In this document: positions 32,817 through 45,155 of the stretch, one piece after another
Layout: every line of letters begins with the position of its first letter
Numbering within the stretch: the stretch's first letter is position 1
Translations under genes and position numbers: made by a program
Source of the DNA: Viridothelium virens
Lineage: Eukaryota > Ascomycota > Dothideomycetes > Trypetheliales > Trypetheliaceae
NCBI GenBank assembly: GCA_010094025.1
Contig: ML991774.1
Span: 498,821-562,820 of the forward strand
DNA length: 64,000 bases
Reading direction: 5' to 3'
Notes under the pieces: generated by a model
What the model was told of the DNA's origin: nothing
Database searches by the model: none
The model's input: only the letters and a program-made list of their open reading frames with translations

Positions 32817-34704
32817 TCAATCTCCCTGCATTTCAAACACTTTCGAATAAAGCCCGATATCCCCGGGAGCCTCTCGCAAATAGTTTCCGGCATCGGCTTC
32901 TGCTGGTCGGGAGCCTCCTTCCATCTCTTGCGGTGCGACATACGGCGGCGTCTGGTAGTCGTGGTCGGAAGCTGCAGATTTGCTTAATTCGACATTTTTG
33001 TATTGCTGACGGCGATGCCGGGTGCGCCTAGCGAAGTAGTACGCAATGCCGCCAAGTATCGCAAGACCACCAATCCCGCCAACGACTCCACCAACAATGG
33101 CGCCAGTATGGCTAGGTGTCGTGGCTCGGGACCGCGACGATGAAGCTGAAGCAGTGCCATTCGCACCGGTAGTCCCTTTGGCTATCGCTGGCTGGAGCGA
33201 TGGTAGAGGAGTATAGGGGACCCTTTGGGCAAAAATTGATTCAAGAGCGTCATCACTCCATCCAGCAGAAGGAGAAGCAGAAGCGGGACTGTCAGACTAT
33301 TAGTGAGCATTTGTCACGGTACCTGGTCAACCTACTCTTGTCCCAAGTCATTGCTAATCCGTGATGGTACCGTGTAAGTCAAATGCGGATTAAAGGAATC
33401 TTCCCATTGATAGGTGTTGGTATTGAGAACCAAAAGAGGAGGATGTGACTGATTACAGCCAGTATCCCATGATTCAGCATCTGAGATGGACTCTGTTTGC
33501 CCTCCAAGCACAATCATCTGAGCATCACTTCCCATCAGGCATTGGTGAAAAGCTCGACCGGAATCAACCCCATCGCCAAGGCCCTGGTCGAGTGGGGTCA
33601 TATTGAACCAAGTAAAGGACGGGATGCTAAGGACATAAACGTCATTGTAGGCCTGCGGAATTTCCGAGGAATAACCTCCATAGATCGTGACCTGAATCGT
33701 CGAGTCATCAGGTGCCGTAGAGACTCCTGCACAATAAGATGAGCGGGGATCCGGTACATCAGTGTCGTCTGTATAGCCTGCCGCGGTGACGTTGTACCTC
33801 ACATTTCTCAGCGAAAGAACTTTAAAGCGGATGCCTAGGACACATACCAGATAGTTGAATCAATGTCATAGACAAAAATGTTGGTCATATCACGATCGTC
33901 GTCCTCGCGCGAATCGGGCTACGATGGAGTTAGCCCTTGTAACTAGCATCTCTTTGATGTTCGGTGACTGACATTCGTCCCGCCGAGCGCCAGAAGCACG
34001 CCAGATTTACCGGCTCGAATATATGTGAGCGTGGAATCGACTAAAGGGACGGGAGTCTGGGTATTTATCCCATGCCACTCCAGCCCGCCGTTTTGGTCCA
34101 GACTTTCCAGCCAAGGATAAGTTTCCCCATCTCTCTTTGCTAGGGACTGCGTAGAGGTTCCCGCGTAGTAGGATATACCGACTGAAGGTATGCTGACTGC
34201 TTGTAGCCTGTTACTTGAGCTGAATTCCCATACCCCGGGGCCAATGCTATCTTGCGCCACACTTTGAGTCCAGTCATTAGTCGATACATTGTAAATCCAC
34301 ATATCCAAAGGATTGCTCGTGCTTGGGTAAAGCATTGACAAGCTTGTATTAGTATTAAACATGACAGTGTCTGTAGCGGTAGCATTGTTCGGCACACCGG
34401 AGGGTAGAGGTATCGTATCATAGGTCGTATCTGAGATGAATGAGTGTGCGGGGAACGCAGTCGTTAAGTCCAGCGAGAACAGACTATCCTCTATCAATAA
34501 TCAGCTTGGAGTTAAATTTTAGAGGTTGTTGAATTACCGCCAGTGTTCGCTTCCCCATCGTCAAATGTATAAGCACCTCCAGAAAACCATAAGCGCTCCC
34601 CAACAATTGCAGCTGCATTCGACAAGCAGCGTTAGCGGAGTTGGTACTCATATTTCTTTGATTTACGTACATCCTTGGCCTTGGACGGCGCAAAGGTTTT
34701 TGGC
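32817..34704 (-). CDS. Kelch-type membrane protein, 5' exon unresolved
   Basis: Secretory beta-propeller protein with kelch-like repeats and a C-terminal anchor. Supported exons: 34671-34704, 34538-34612, 33973-34490, 33848-33918, 33336-33797 and 32817-33288, in phase throughout and encoding 543 residues. Kelch features: RLWFSGGAYTFDD, YNVSTNDWTQS, GVLLALGGTN, NIFVYDIDSTIWY, VTIYGGYSSEIPQAYNDVYV, VLSIPSFTWFNM and IVLGGQTES. Then comes a Ser-rich stalk, a membrane span (GAIVGGVVGGIGGLAILGGIAYY), a basic stop (RRTRHRR) and a cytoplasmic tail. The first coding exon, with the expected signal peptide, could not be placed; the frame entering 34704 is closed just upstream, so at least one more intron is needed. 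The family is common in fungi and of unknown role. Confidence 0.75.
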
Positions 34705-35670
34705 CTGCACAGTGCGAAATAGAAAGGCAAGAGAGAGGATCTCTGTCAGCATGTGAAGCTGAGGCATCTGCGCTCCATATGCAACAGTCTATGACTGCAA
34801 ATGCATACAATCAATCTTGAAGGACGCTATAGAAAAGCGCGAGAAGAAATTGCAAGACTAAGAGCGCAAAACGAAGAGACCTTTTCGAAACACCTCAACA
34901 ATTAATCACTTGGGTGGGGAGACAGGGTCAAGGAAATACGCAATACGAGACGTGATTACCACCTCCTATCACATCCGCTATCGACGATGTGCATGTAGTG
35001 CACGGATGAGAATCTGACTGGGGTTGTGCTGGAGTTTGGAGGTTCCGAAAGTTCTTCGAGCTCAGCTTTCTACACATTGGGCTTAGACGTCCCCGCTAAA
35101 GCATGCAGGAGACAGCATGGTTGTAGGATGCTGTACAATTCTGGACTAGGGTCATCAATTTGGGCCAAACCCCTACATCGTATCGTTTCTTATTCACGGT
35201 TAGAGGCTTGAGAAAGGGAACGCAGGTCAAAGGAATTAGCAAGTAGCAATCCTTCGAATCCCATGACAAAGGGCGGTATAGATGACTAGCCACCTCGCGG
35301 TCCGTTCAGTCAAGCTTTTAGCTTACCTTGTCACCGTATCGTATTCGAAACAGGCACCCTGGTCTTGGCATTCGTCACCTAACTATAATTAAGCTTAGCC
35401 TTCTTTTGCGTCGCTTTGACAAGACCTCAAGTTCCCACAGAGCTTCACATCATATCCAAACTTCAGTCAGAGGAGAGCAGCAGTAAGTACTCCGTAAGGT
35501 CAAGAACTTTGTGCATTTTGGTGCCCTCACCGCTTCGAGCCCAAAGACTGTAAACCATAGTTTAGCAGTCAGCACACTTGCACGTAATTTACGCCACTGC
35601 AAAAGGGCAGAATCATAGTCCTGATGTATTTTCTGGGACTCTGAACTGACATTCCCTAGGGAAAGTAAGA
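34705..35670. other. Kelch upstream region, no other gene seen
   Basis: Should contain the kelch gene's first exon and promoter. TACTCCGTA occurs at 35488-35496. No other feature recognised. Confidence 0.4.
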
Positions 35671-36412
35671 TCAGCCTGTCCTATCTTCAGAGGTCTTGAA
35701 TGAGAGCCTTGTTACTATATACTTATCGAGGCGTCTATGAATTAGATCATTCTCTTCCCTACTATCCAGACCGGCGTACATATCATGAATTTGTTGAAAG
35801 CCTAAGTTCCAATTTGCCGTATACCGGTCCACTTTGAGGTGTTCCCTGGGTCCCTTTTCCAAGCTAATAGCGTCTTGACTTTGGATAGAAAACATCTTTG
35901 CAAAGGCTTGTAAGGGAGCGTAGGAACAATGAGCGACTTTGTGGGATTCGGCCGGTGTAAACGGAAAGAATTTCCGCCCGACATAGCGCAGGAGCCCCGT
36001 GGCCCCCATGTGGTCCGCTGCATGTCCACAAACATAGCATCTATCATCTGTGTCGACATCGTACTGGCGATCTTTCGGGGATTCCCACGGTCTCTGAGCT
36101 TTCTCTTGGTCTCCGAGATCAAGGACCACGTTCCTGATCCTCTGAAGCAATCACTGACATATACCTTGGACACGGCGAAGCCTGCGTGACGCGACATGCC
36201 GCTTCATGCTCAACTTGTTCGTGCTTACTCGTTAGGGACGACGACTTAGAGAGCTCGCCATCTTCATCGTTGTCCATCCAAGTAGCATAGTCATAACACA
36301 AATCGGCCTCGGTCTCGTCCTCCTCAGCAAGTTCCTTATTCACAATGTCTATCGGAGCTTTGAGATTCTCGCCTGCCGCTTCCGTACTGCTGTACGGAGC
36401 ATGCTTGTTGGT
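35671..36412 (-). pseudogene. Unrecognised gene fragment
   Basis: Two adjacent open stretches look coding but do not join cleanly. The upstream one (about 36234-36412) reads HAPYSSTEAAGENLKAPIDI, then an acidic stretch ending LCYDYATWMDNDEDGE, up to a plausible donor (GTAAGC at 36233). The downstream one (35671-36150) includes DRCYVCGHAADHM, GRKFFPFTPAESHKVAHCSY and NWNLGFQQIHDMYAGL, with a CxxC...H...C pattern that could bind zinc. The visible acceptors do not keep phase, and no start ATG is evident. Either a decayed gene or one whose splice sites I misjudged. Not recognised. It lies directly downstream of the P450 on the same strand. Confidence 0.35.
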
Positions 36413-36452
36413 GACTCAACAGCGCTGGAATTCTGATGGACTGCGATAAGCC

Positions 36453-38156
36453 TTACCGCTGGCGCTGGCGTAGCACGCAGTTGAACCCAGTCTGTCGCAC
36501 TATGAAACGATTGATCACGTTCCAGCTTTTGTCCTGATCCTGCAACTTGACATCGAAGTTAAGCAGAACGGTGGGCAAGACCTTGTAGAGCTCCATCGTG
36601 GCAATATTCTTGCCAGAGCACGAATGGTTACCGTGGCTGAATGTAAGGTCAGCTCGCTTCCATGCATTTATTCGATCCGTGTAGGCAGCCTCGGTTTCCC
36701 CCTTTGCACGAAGCCACCGCTCTGGTAGGAATTTATCCGGGTCGTTGCCAAACAGAGATTGCCTTGTCACCACCCAAGGATTCATGCTAACAAGGGTTCC
36801 TCTGGGAGCAACGGAACCGTCCGGCAGCTTCAGACCGTTGCCAGTCACTGTCCGCTCCATGCCCAGGCCCACTGCTGGGTGAATCCTCAGCCCCTCCTTC
36901 AGACAAGCGTCCAGATAAAGTAGATTCTGAGCTTCCCTGTAGGTGACAGGATTTGATAGTCCAGCAGAGCGTATTTCCTCCAGAAGCCTTTCCATCTTTT
37001 CTGGGGCTTTGAGAAGATAATACAAAGTCGAGATTAGCTCGACAGTGATGGTCTCCGACCCGGCTTGCACATTGGTAAGGCACCAATCTATCAAAGCGAC
37101 GTAGTCTATCCCTGGGGAACCTGATGTCTTAGCGGCATCCATAAATTTATCCAGAAAATCCGATTTGACGTGGGTAGACTGTCCTGTCGCCTCTTCAAGT
37201 TTCGCCCGCTCCTGTTGCCTTTTACGGATTTGAGTCATGCACCATCCAGGTACGAAAGAGTTCTTGCTCGAAAACAGAGCAACAATGGGATTGAATTTTG
37301 TGACCATTGACCACCAGGGCATTGGGATATACTAGTGATTAAACTCAACGACTATTATTGATCATTTGAGGAAGCGCATACCAGAGAATCTTTAACCATA
37401 TTTGCGTTCATATTATCAAAGAACTCTACAGAATCCTTGCCCGCATCCAAGAACCCAAATGTTGATCCGAAGGTGAGATAGAGAATAGTATCGGTCACAT
37501 CTGGTAATGTAAGCAGTGGCTCTCGAGCTTGACCAGCGTGACTAACAGAAGCGAATCCAAAGCCCGAAATCGCAAAAGAAACTTGGATTTGCTTCAGTCT
37601 TTTCTGTCAGTTTCTTAATGAATAGCTTTATGATTTCGTCCATGTACGGTTCGTAGTCCCGGATCGCCGTGAGAGTGAAAGCATGAGCCACAGCTTTCTT
37701 GTTGCGGGCATGGATTTTTTGGTCACGCTGAGAAAGCGTTATCGGCGCCCTCCCTCCGTTGCTGCGTAGGCAAAACGAGTCGTACATCTCGCTCTAGATT
37801 TACCGGTTCAATTATCTGCGGAAACAATCACGAAGTATGACTCCCACCTTAGGATAAGCATTTTGCGTGCCATAAATGCGGCCGACATACTCAGGGCTGG
37901 CGATGCTCAATCTATTTGGTCCGATGCGAACAACATCTCCAAGTCGCCTGTGAAGTGCGATGAGATGGTCGTGATGATGATTCGATTTCACATCATAGTA
38001 GTGCCACAGGTTCGTAAATTTGGCCAGAACAGGCCCCGGATATCGATTCAACCCATTGGTGAAGTATGTCGAGACGAGGTACGTGACGATGCAGAGCAGA
38101 ATTGCAATAGCTGCAAGGGCAAACCCAGAAGTGCCGGAAGCCCCGCTGTTCTCCAT
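36453..38156 (-). CDS. Cytochrome P450, pisatin-demethylase-like
   Basis: Membrane-anchored microsomal monooxygenase of unknown substrate. Exons 37848-38156, 37547-37793, 37382-37500 and 36453-37331 give 517 residues, a full-length P450; introns are 54, 46 and 50 nt. Seen: N-terminal anchor (FALAAIAILLCIVTYLVSTYF), NRYPGPVLAKFTNLWHYYDV, VVRIGPNRLSIASP, I-helix AGSET at 315-319, ExxR (EGLR, 371-374), PERW, and the heme loop FSHGNHSCSGKNIA with the ligand Cys at 463. The usual Arg two residues before that Cys is His (461). No other biosynthetic enzyme is close enough to suggest a cluster. Confidence 0.9.
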
Positions 38157-39349
38157 GGTCGAGGTCTGATGCAGATTTAGAGATTGGTACGTGGATAGGC
38201 TGCTGTTGTCGGTCAGTAAAAACTCAATAGCAGGAGAGACTTAGCTACAAGAGCTGTCCATCCACATAAAAATAATAGACGATGTGAAAGCTCTGTGATA
38301 CTCTAAAGATGAGATGATATGGGTTTGGGAGCTAGAAAACCGCAGTACGTTGCGTGCGGCACAGAAACGCCAGGACGTGCCCCCTCGTCGACATCAACCC
38401 GCAACAACCTACGCCGTACACTTGCATTGTGTAAATTGACCAAAATCTCACGCTGCGTTCATGATTTGACATTAGCACTGTTCTACCAGACTCTTGGATT
38501 CAGCTCTCGTCCGAATGCGAGCTGCATCAGTCCACCCATCATCGCATGGACACGACTGCACCACTGGTTTGCCATTGGCGAGTGACCGATGACCATGTGG
38601 AACAAAGCGTGGTGGGTTTGTCGATCAGCCAGCGCCGGACTTAAAGGTGTAGGCGGCGAAGGTGCAAGATTTGAAGGTGCAGGGCAGTGTTGAAGCTGAA
38701 GTGACTAGCTGCATTTGTATTAGACTGTTGGACCCTAATGGAAGCCCGACATTGATAGTTGTTACTTAGACCCGTCGCTTGTCCTATATCGAAGTGACCT
38801 AGGCAATGCCTAAGCTTACCGGAGCCCAGCCTGAGCCGGCTTGTGCAGACTGAGAAGATGCTAACGTGGATAAGCAGCCTGAACACAGGTCGGGCCGATG
38901 TTGAGCCGGTGACTTGTATTCCTACTTTTAGAGTAACAGTCCAACCCACATCTGAACGATCGAGGTAATGAGCGTGGTCGTTTTCACCTTTGACAACGGG
39001 GCATATATCATGAGCATTCCTTCCTGGTTCTTTTCACATTACTTTAAGTTGATTTTCACAAGTTTGACAGCGATACGTAAATATGTCTGAAAAATAGTCA
39101 AAAGGATTGAAAACACATTTTGAGCGTAGGCACCCAGAGACTTCCGCAGCGCTCAAAGGTACAAGAGTCTTAGAAGAATCACTCATTCCTACCATTAAAT
39201 AACATCTTTGTCGTTAACACCGGCTGTCATCGCAAGGGAACATGCCATGGCGTAGGCTGCATCTGCTATAGCCTCGCCCCTTTCTTTTTTTTAGTCTCCT
39301 ATTCGTAGATTTGTAGGTGCGGAAGAGCCTCAAAAAAGGGCCCTTTGGG
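38157..39349. other. Intergenic region, no gene seen
   Basis: 1.2 kb upstream of the P450 and downstream of the proline-rich gene. Short ORFs only. The stretch 38641-38700 is rich in AAGGTGCAG/AAGGTGTAGG-like words but not a clear repeat. Confidence 0.45.
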
Positions 39350-40207
39350 CTACCTCTTCCGGACTAGACCCTTTCTACCGCTTGGGAATCGAATTATTCT
39401 GCAACCAGCGAAGGCCGAGGAGCTATGGCATGGAGGGTGCAACGTTGTAGGTAAATGCGCAGGATTCGGTTCATCCTGCTGGGAATCGTGTTGCTTGCCA
39501 GTCTCCTTCACCTCCCTTGTCCCATTTGAGCGCTGGATTTGGGAAATTGGCATATCCATTGCCCTGTTTGTACTCCGATATTGGGGAGTAAGTACTTGTT
39601 CTGGAGGGTTTCGATTTACTGGATGAGATAATGCGATGGACCGAGGCGGACGTAGATCTCGTGAAGGTGGGGGTGGCACCGTTCGATGTAGAGATGAAAA
39701 GGGTGGAGGTGGAGGTAGGACTCGTGGAGGATGACGAATAGCGGGCGAACTAGGTGGTGGTGCATTATTTCCTCCCTGTTTCTGTTGATGTCCTGAACCG
39801 TTGAGAGGTCTCCGATCTCCTGGAAGAGGCAATACGGTAGGTTGAGTGGGAGCAGGAGCTGGTACTGATACTGGAGCTGGAGCTGATCCTGGAGCTGGAG
39901 CTGATCCTGGAGCTGGTACATCACGAATAAGAGGTGTCGACTTAGGTTGGGTGGGTTTATCTTCTCTCTGCTCTTGTTCTTGTTGTGAACCATTAGGAGG
40001 CCCCCGATGACTTGATGCAGGCAACGCGGTAGGCGCAGTCGGAGCCGATCCTGGAGCCGGTGCTGAAGCCGGTGCTGGAGCTGGTCCTGGTGTACCTTGA
40101 ACAAAAGGCGTCGACTTAGGCTGAGGGGGTTTCCCTCCTCCCTGTTCCCGTTGACGTCGTGATCCACCAGGAGGCTTCCGACCCCCTGGCGGAGGCAATG
40201 CGGTAGG

Positions 40208-40252
<45 letters not shown>

Positions 40253-40726
40253 CGCACTACGAATGGGAGGTGTTGACTTAGGTTGGGTAGAGTTCTCTGG
40301 CCCCTGTCCCCGTTGAGGTCGCCGGCCATTCGGAGGTCTTCGTGGATTTGGAGAACCTCCAGTCTCCAGATTTCTTCCATCTTTTCTGGGAGGTCCATCT
40401 ATGTTGAAATATCTCCCTCGCCGAACGGAGAGCCAATACCAGAATAATGCAATTAGCAGGATGAAGCCCAACAGTGAGCCAATAACAGCACCAATTTGAC
40501 CTGGGGAAAGGCCGTTATTGTATTTATCTGAACTTACCTGGGGAGGACCAGTGCCCTCCCCAGCACTAATGGTCTCTTCAGATACCGCCCAGATCTCAGT
40601 TTCTGCCGCTATTGACCCTGATGGAGTAGCTGAAGTCGCTGCGGCGTTTTTTGCAAATGTTATTTGAACAGGGGAATCAGTTACTGTGAGAAATATATCT
40701 CGAGGTGCAAGAGAGATAGCAGGCAT
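39350..40726 (-). CDS. Proline-rich single-pass membrane protein with tandem repeats
   Basis: One open frame of 458 residues. Residues 1-75 look extracellular, a membrane span covers about 79-99 (IGAVIGSLLGFILLIALFWYW), and a basic VRRGR stop follows. The cytoplasmic part is extremely Pro-rich and built from three tandem modules of 54-63 residues (148-201, 202-259, 260-322). Each begins QPKSTP, passes through an APAPAP-type tract and PTALP/PTVLP, and ends in a GSxxQxxQ-rich segment; a fourth is decayed. PPPPP runs further on could bind SH3, WW or profilin partners (inference). The N-terminus lacks a signal peptide, so an upstream exon may be missing. Family not recognised. Confidence 0.65.
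39761..40285. repeat. Coding minisatellite in proline-rich gene
   Basis: Three diverged copies of a unit of roughly 160-190 bp, with an inner short repeat of the GGAGCTGGTGCT type (for example 40210-40252). A second minus-strand frame stays open across it, as expected for such repeats. Confidence 0.75.
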
Positions 40727-41434
40727 GGAGTGCTGGCATTAGGTGCAGAGACTTCGAGAGAAAGATGAAGGCAACGGGAGTCCGAACCATTTCGAAGTCA
40801 GCACTTTTTGTTTTGGGGAGTAGTAGCGGCCTTGTCAGCGATGTGGGGAAAGATACAGAATGCATCTATACAGCAAGGTATGACGCAAGCTGGACACGAT
40901 AGTCATCTGGTTGGCAAGGCTGGAAAGCTTGTGAAACGTCTTGAGGGGCTCAGCCTCGACATGGGTAGCGTCTTGCGTTGGCCTAAGCATTGCTATTGCT
41001 CATGCCGTTTGTTTGTCTTTTATTCTTGTTTATTCTTTTTTTTTATCCATCTGACTCATACCCTACAGCTGAGGAGGAACGAGCCCGGGCCCAGCGTACA
41101 GCAGATTACCTTCTTAGAGTACGCCAACTCTGTACACTTGCACGTGGGGCAATTAAGGCGTCTGCAAAGCCGACCATTGATACCCGTGTACTGTGACCGC
41201 TGATCAAGGTGGGAGCGTGTGGGAAATTGTGGGTGCTGCTTCCATCATTGCAGCCATTCTCAACAATATGAATTTTGCCATACCTTCTAGTGCCTTTTTG
41301 GAAGAGCCCAGTGTACCGCGTGACTAGGTACGCTCTGTACCAACCTGAGCGATAATAGGCAAGCAGTGAAAAACACTCTGACGTTAATCCTCATCTCAGC
41401 CACATCAACACCGGAAATCGGAGGGCAAATAGTC
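40727..41434. other. Intergenic region with one doubtful small ORF
   Basis: On the plus strand, 40990-41196 encodes a hydrophobic start followed by AEEERARAQRTADYLLRVRQ-like helix. A poly-T/CT tract and CCCTACAG just before CTGAGGAGG look like a 3' splice site, so this may be the last exon of a small gene, but no first exon is convincing. Confidence 0.3.
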
Positions 41435-43120
41435 TCATGCATTCATTAGATGCCTCACATCGTAGTTGCCAAACTGTCTTGTAGGCACGTTCCGTTCGAA
41501 CATGATATCCAACTCCTCGAACGTCCTCCCTCTGGTTTCTGGAACCCTCAGAAACGCCCACGAAAGAGACAGGGAGGCCAGGCCACCGAAGAAGAAGCCC
41601 AGCTTTCCTCGTAAATTTGCTTGGTCCGGATTGATCATGTAAGGGATGGCTACGGTCATCACAATTCCAAGGATAGCTTGGATAGCGGTCGAAACAGCAA
41701 TGGTCTTGGCGCGTACCTTGGTAGCGGAACATTCGCAGAGAATGACGAAGCAGACCGGCCCAACCGTCATGTCGTAGATAAAATTCCATACGACCATAAG
41801 GCTCGACTGTGCCCAAATGACTCCGGTCTTTTCGTGATATCCTGGCACGCAATCCAGGATCCCAATGATGAACTGTAGGATTGCAAGAAGCGCGAGGCCC
41901 GCGTTGTAAATGGTGCGGCGACCGGCGTGCTCAAGAAGCACCCATGACACACAAGTCCCGACAAATCCCACAGCTAAGAATCCAATACCCATATTGAAAG
42001 CTTGTTGATCGGGCAAACCCGCTTGTTGAAAGAAATACGTACCGTAGTTTATCAAATAAATCCCACTCAGTACCTGAATAGCGTAAACTCCAATGGAGAT
42101 CTCGGTCCTCCTCCAATTTATCCTCCGAAAGACATCCCTATAGGTACTCCCGGCCTGCATCCTCATTTCTAGTTTATCTGTCTCCACGATCAGCGACAAC
42201 GCCTCCTTCACATCCACCTCTTTCCCAGCCAGTCTCCGCAAACTTCTCTCCGCCGCCTCCATCTCGCCTCTCCTCGCCAGCCACCACGGGCTCTCTGGCG
42301 CAAACGGCATCCCAGGTAGAATCAAGAGCACCCAAAACCACTGCAGTGCAAACGGAATGCTATACGCCCAGTGATCGCTCCTCTGATTCGTACCCGCCGT
42401 CACGCCGTTCGCGAACAACTGACCGATGACAAAGCACAAGTTCACGTAGCTTGTGAGCACGCCTCTCAACGCCAAGGGACATACCTCCGAAGCGTAAGCA
42501 GGGGCAATAACGACATACGCACCCAAGATCAAGCCGCCGAGGAGCTCGCCCACGAGCAACACGGCTGCGGAGCGGGCGAAGAACTGGATGAAGACGATGC
42601 TGGCGGTGCCGAGGACGCAGGCGAGGAACGTCCGTTTGCGGCCGTACCATTCCATCGGCAGGCCGGCGAAGAGGGCGCCTAGGCATTGACCGATGGGGTT
42701 GCCCATAGAAAGTGCGGTCTGCCATGGGGCAGATATGATGTACTAATGATTCGATTATGGCGTTCAGCAGCTTCATGGGGGGAGTTTCATCGTTCCAGCC
42801 TGTATGAGATAGAATGAACAGGTGCAACCTACAGAGCCTTGATATTCATATCCAAAGTCGCGCTTGAAGGCGTCGGTGGCATAGAGGTTTCCCAGCAGTT
42901 GTGGATCGAAGGCGAGCATGATTACTCCAAGAGAGAAGTACATCGACCAGGCGACTGCTTTTGGGTAGAGGTTGACTGCTTGGAAGAAGGAGAGGTTGTG
43001 CTCTGCTTCGATGGTTGAAGAGCTTACAGCCTTGGTCCCGTTTTCGGTATTTTCTGCAAGCGGTCGCGTCGTTTCTGTTGGAGAGATTGTTTCCTCGTCT
43101 GAAAATGCTTTGGACGCCAT
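41435..43120 (-). CDS. MFS sugar transporter, MAL/alpha-glucoside permease type
   Basis: Proton-coupled sugar importer of the plasma membrane. Exons 42833-43120 and 41435-42742, with a 90-nt intron (GTAGGT...TTAG), give 531 residues; an in-frame ATG at 43135 would add five. Twelve membrane segments are discernible. Family marks: HNLSFFQAVNLYPKAVAWSM, EWYGRKRTF, APAYASEVCPLALRG, PESPWWLARRG, LEHAGRRT and VPETRGRTFEELDIMFE. These match fungal maltose/alpha-glucoside permeases, though the substrate cannot be fixed from sequence. The N-terminus is an acidic cytoplasmic leader, as usual. No glucosidase neighbour was seen. Confidence 0.9.
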
Positions 43121-43375
43121 TGTGACCCCGTACACCTCGGACTCGAGATGGGCGGATGAAGACGCTATAGTATGGCTGCTGACCTTGATAATCCTTTGCG
43201 GTTCATCTTACACAGTCGAAAATTCATCAGGGCTGTCATGAGCAGCCATGTATCACTTCTGATACGGTCGTCTTCCGGACTGGTTCGTTAGCAGGATTTC
43301 TGAGATTTCTATGGAGTGCTCCGCAGGTGGGGACCTTACCTATTCTTATCTAGCTCTACGTCCGACTAGAAAATG

Positions 43376-43923
43376 TCCGAATTTGACACGGACCACCACA
43401 CTCCAAAACCTCTCCATCTCAACTAAGTCGGTGTTTTGATATTTGCTTATTCGGCCATTCACTTTGCGAACTTTATACAGCCTGTTACAGTAGCTACTGT
43501 AATGTTAAAAATAGATAAGATTAGAGGTATAGAAGGCACAGAAGTATGAGGAGCACGTTGTTATGTATTTATTGTTAGTCTGTGTGTTAAATCGGACATC
43601 TTTTTAGTTGGATGGAGAGGTTTACAAGCTCTGGCGATACCAAGATTGCTGTGTTGAGGCTCAAGTATCCCTCCTCTGCCGGGCGTTTGCCAGGTTAATA
43701 ATTGTCTACTTTTGACACACAGACCAACAACCAAAAATAACAACCTCTTTACGCTCCTGTGCCTCCTATGTATCTCATCTTATTTACTTTTTGGTGTTAT
43801 AATAGCTGCTATAGAATTCAATACGAAGTTCGTTGAGCGAGTAGCCAAATGAGCAAATATTGAAACATCAAATTGGTTGAGATGGAAAGTTTCGGGGTGC
43901 TGTGGTCCGTGTTAAAAGTCGGA
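43376..43923. mobile_element. MITE-like nested inverted-repeat element
   Basis: Outer arms of 51 nt at 43376-43426 and 43873-43923 are inverted copies at roughly 80% identity, sharing ACACGGACCAC and CCATCTCAAC. Inside, a second pair of about 41 nt (43558-43598 and 43703-43743) is also inverted and shares GTCTGTGTG. A further partial copy of the outer arm (TTAGTTGGATGGAGAGGTTT) lies near 43604-43623. There is no ORF of note. This fits a non-autonomous DNA transposon, possibly one inserted in another. The target duplication was not identified. Confidence 0.6.
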
Positions 43924-45155
43924 GGGATAGTCTAAGGTAGATAGGAGTAGGTATTATGAGGGACAACTCTGTATCGGGCCAGCTCACCGGCCAACTAACA
44001 GTAACTCATTACGGGATACGTTTGGACAGAGTACCCTGATTTTCAAAAGGTATCCTCGTTCTGCCTTCTTCTCGCTATATTCTTCCAGCAGTTGAAGAAC
44101 TGGGATCAGCTGAAAACCTTGAATTCTCATAATCATCCCTTATCTTGGTGGGCTGCTACGCACGAATTTAAGACTACGTGACGTGACGAGTGCAGATAAG
44201 GGACCAGCACCAAAAGCCCCTTGTAATAGCCTGTGCTTTCTCAAATAGACACGAGAATAGAAGGCCATGCCGAATTGCACAGATTCCCTCTTCAGATACC
44301 TTGCCTCAGGATACCGTAATGGAAGGCGTCATGGATCTCACACTGGATGCCCGGCGGACACAATGATTTGTATCAATGTACAAGAGTCGACCATGAAGAA
44401 ATTAGTTCCGCCTTGAGGTTCCTCGATTAATTCAGTCCATCTCCTGTTCGACCAAGGTTCGGTGTCCTATTCCAAGTGGGGCCGAAATCTCAGACACGAC
44501 ACGAGTCCGGAATCATGTCGTATGAAAAGCATACAAACCAAGCGCAATTAGAGCGTCAGGAGTTGGGGACTCCAAGACTTGGTCGTGTTCCCGTAAGAAT
44601 GTCTCGTGGGCTGATTTTGATATCGCTGGCGCCTACAGTGAACCCTACCTTTTGCAGACCAACGATTCTATCATTGCTTCATGACTGAAATGTACAAGGT
44701 ATCCGTCCTCGTATGTTGTACGCGCTAAGCCGACATGCCTTCTGGGCTCATTGGTCAAGTAAGGTTGAAGGATATGCAAGTCAAGGAGACTTTGGGACGA
44801 GCTGGAACCAACCCAAGCGCCAGCATGGCTTCCCAGGTCTGTGACAAAGTTTCCAGACTCAGAGAGCGTTGGAAATAGCCTACTTCGTCAAGCAAGCCGC
44901 ATGGGGTTGTGTGGGAGGCGGAGAATTTCAGAGTACAGAACCGTGGTGTGGTGGTTTTGCGGCGGTGCGGGTGCGACAACCACCGAGAATCTCTGACGCT
45001 TCATGTCGCTCGTAGCGCTTCACCATCCCCCCTTTCATCCCGCGACTTTCAGGCACAAAGCGAACCATAAGACTATCTAGCGTTCGTCATCATGAACTAT
45101 ACACCTTCACTTATCGTTCGGCCTTTCCGTGCTCTTCAATCACTCTGGCCGCCCT

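Noticed and set aside
39616-40398. 260-codon second frame rich in Leu, Gln and His
   Set aside because: Same strand as the proline-rich protein and a by-product of the minisatellite; the other frame has a clear membrane span and modules.
36453-43120. Possible biosynthetic cluster around the P450 and MFS transporter
   Set aside because: No backbone enzyme, and the transporter is a MAL-type sugar permease; the nearby regulator is 30 kb away.
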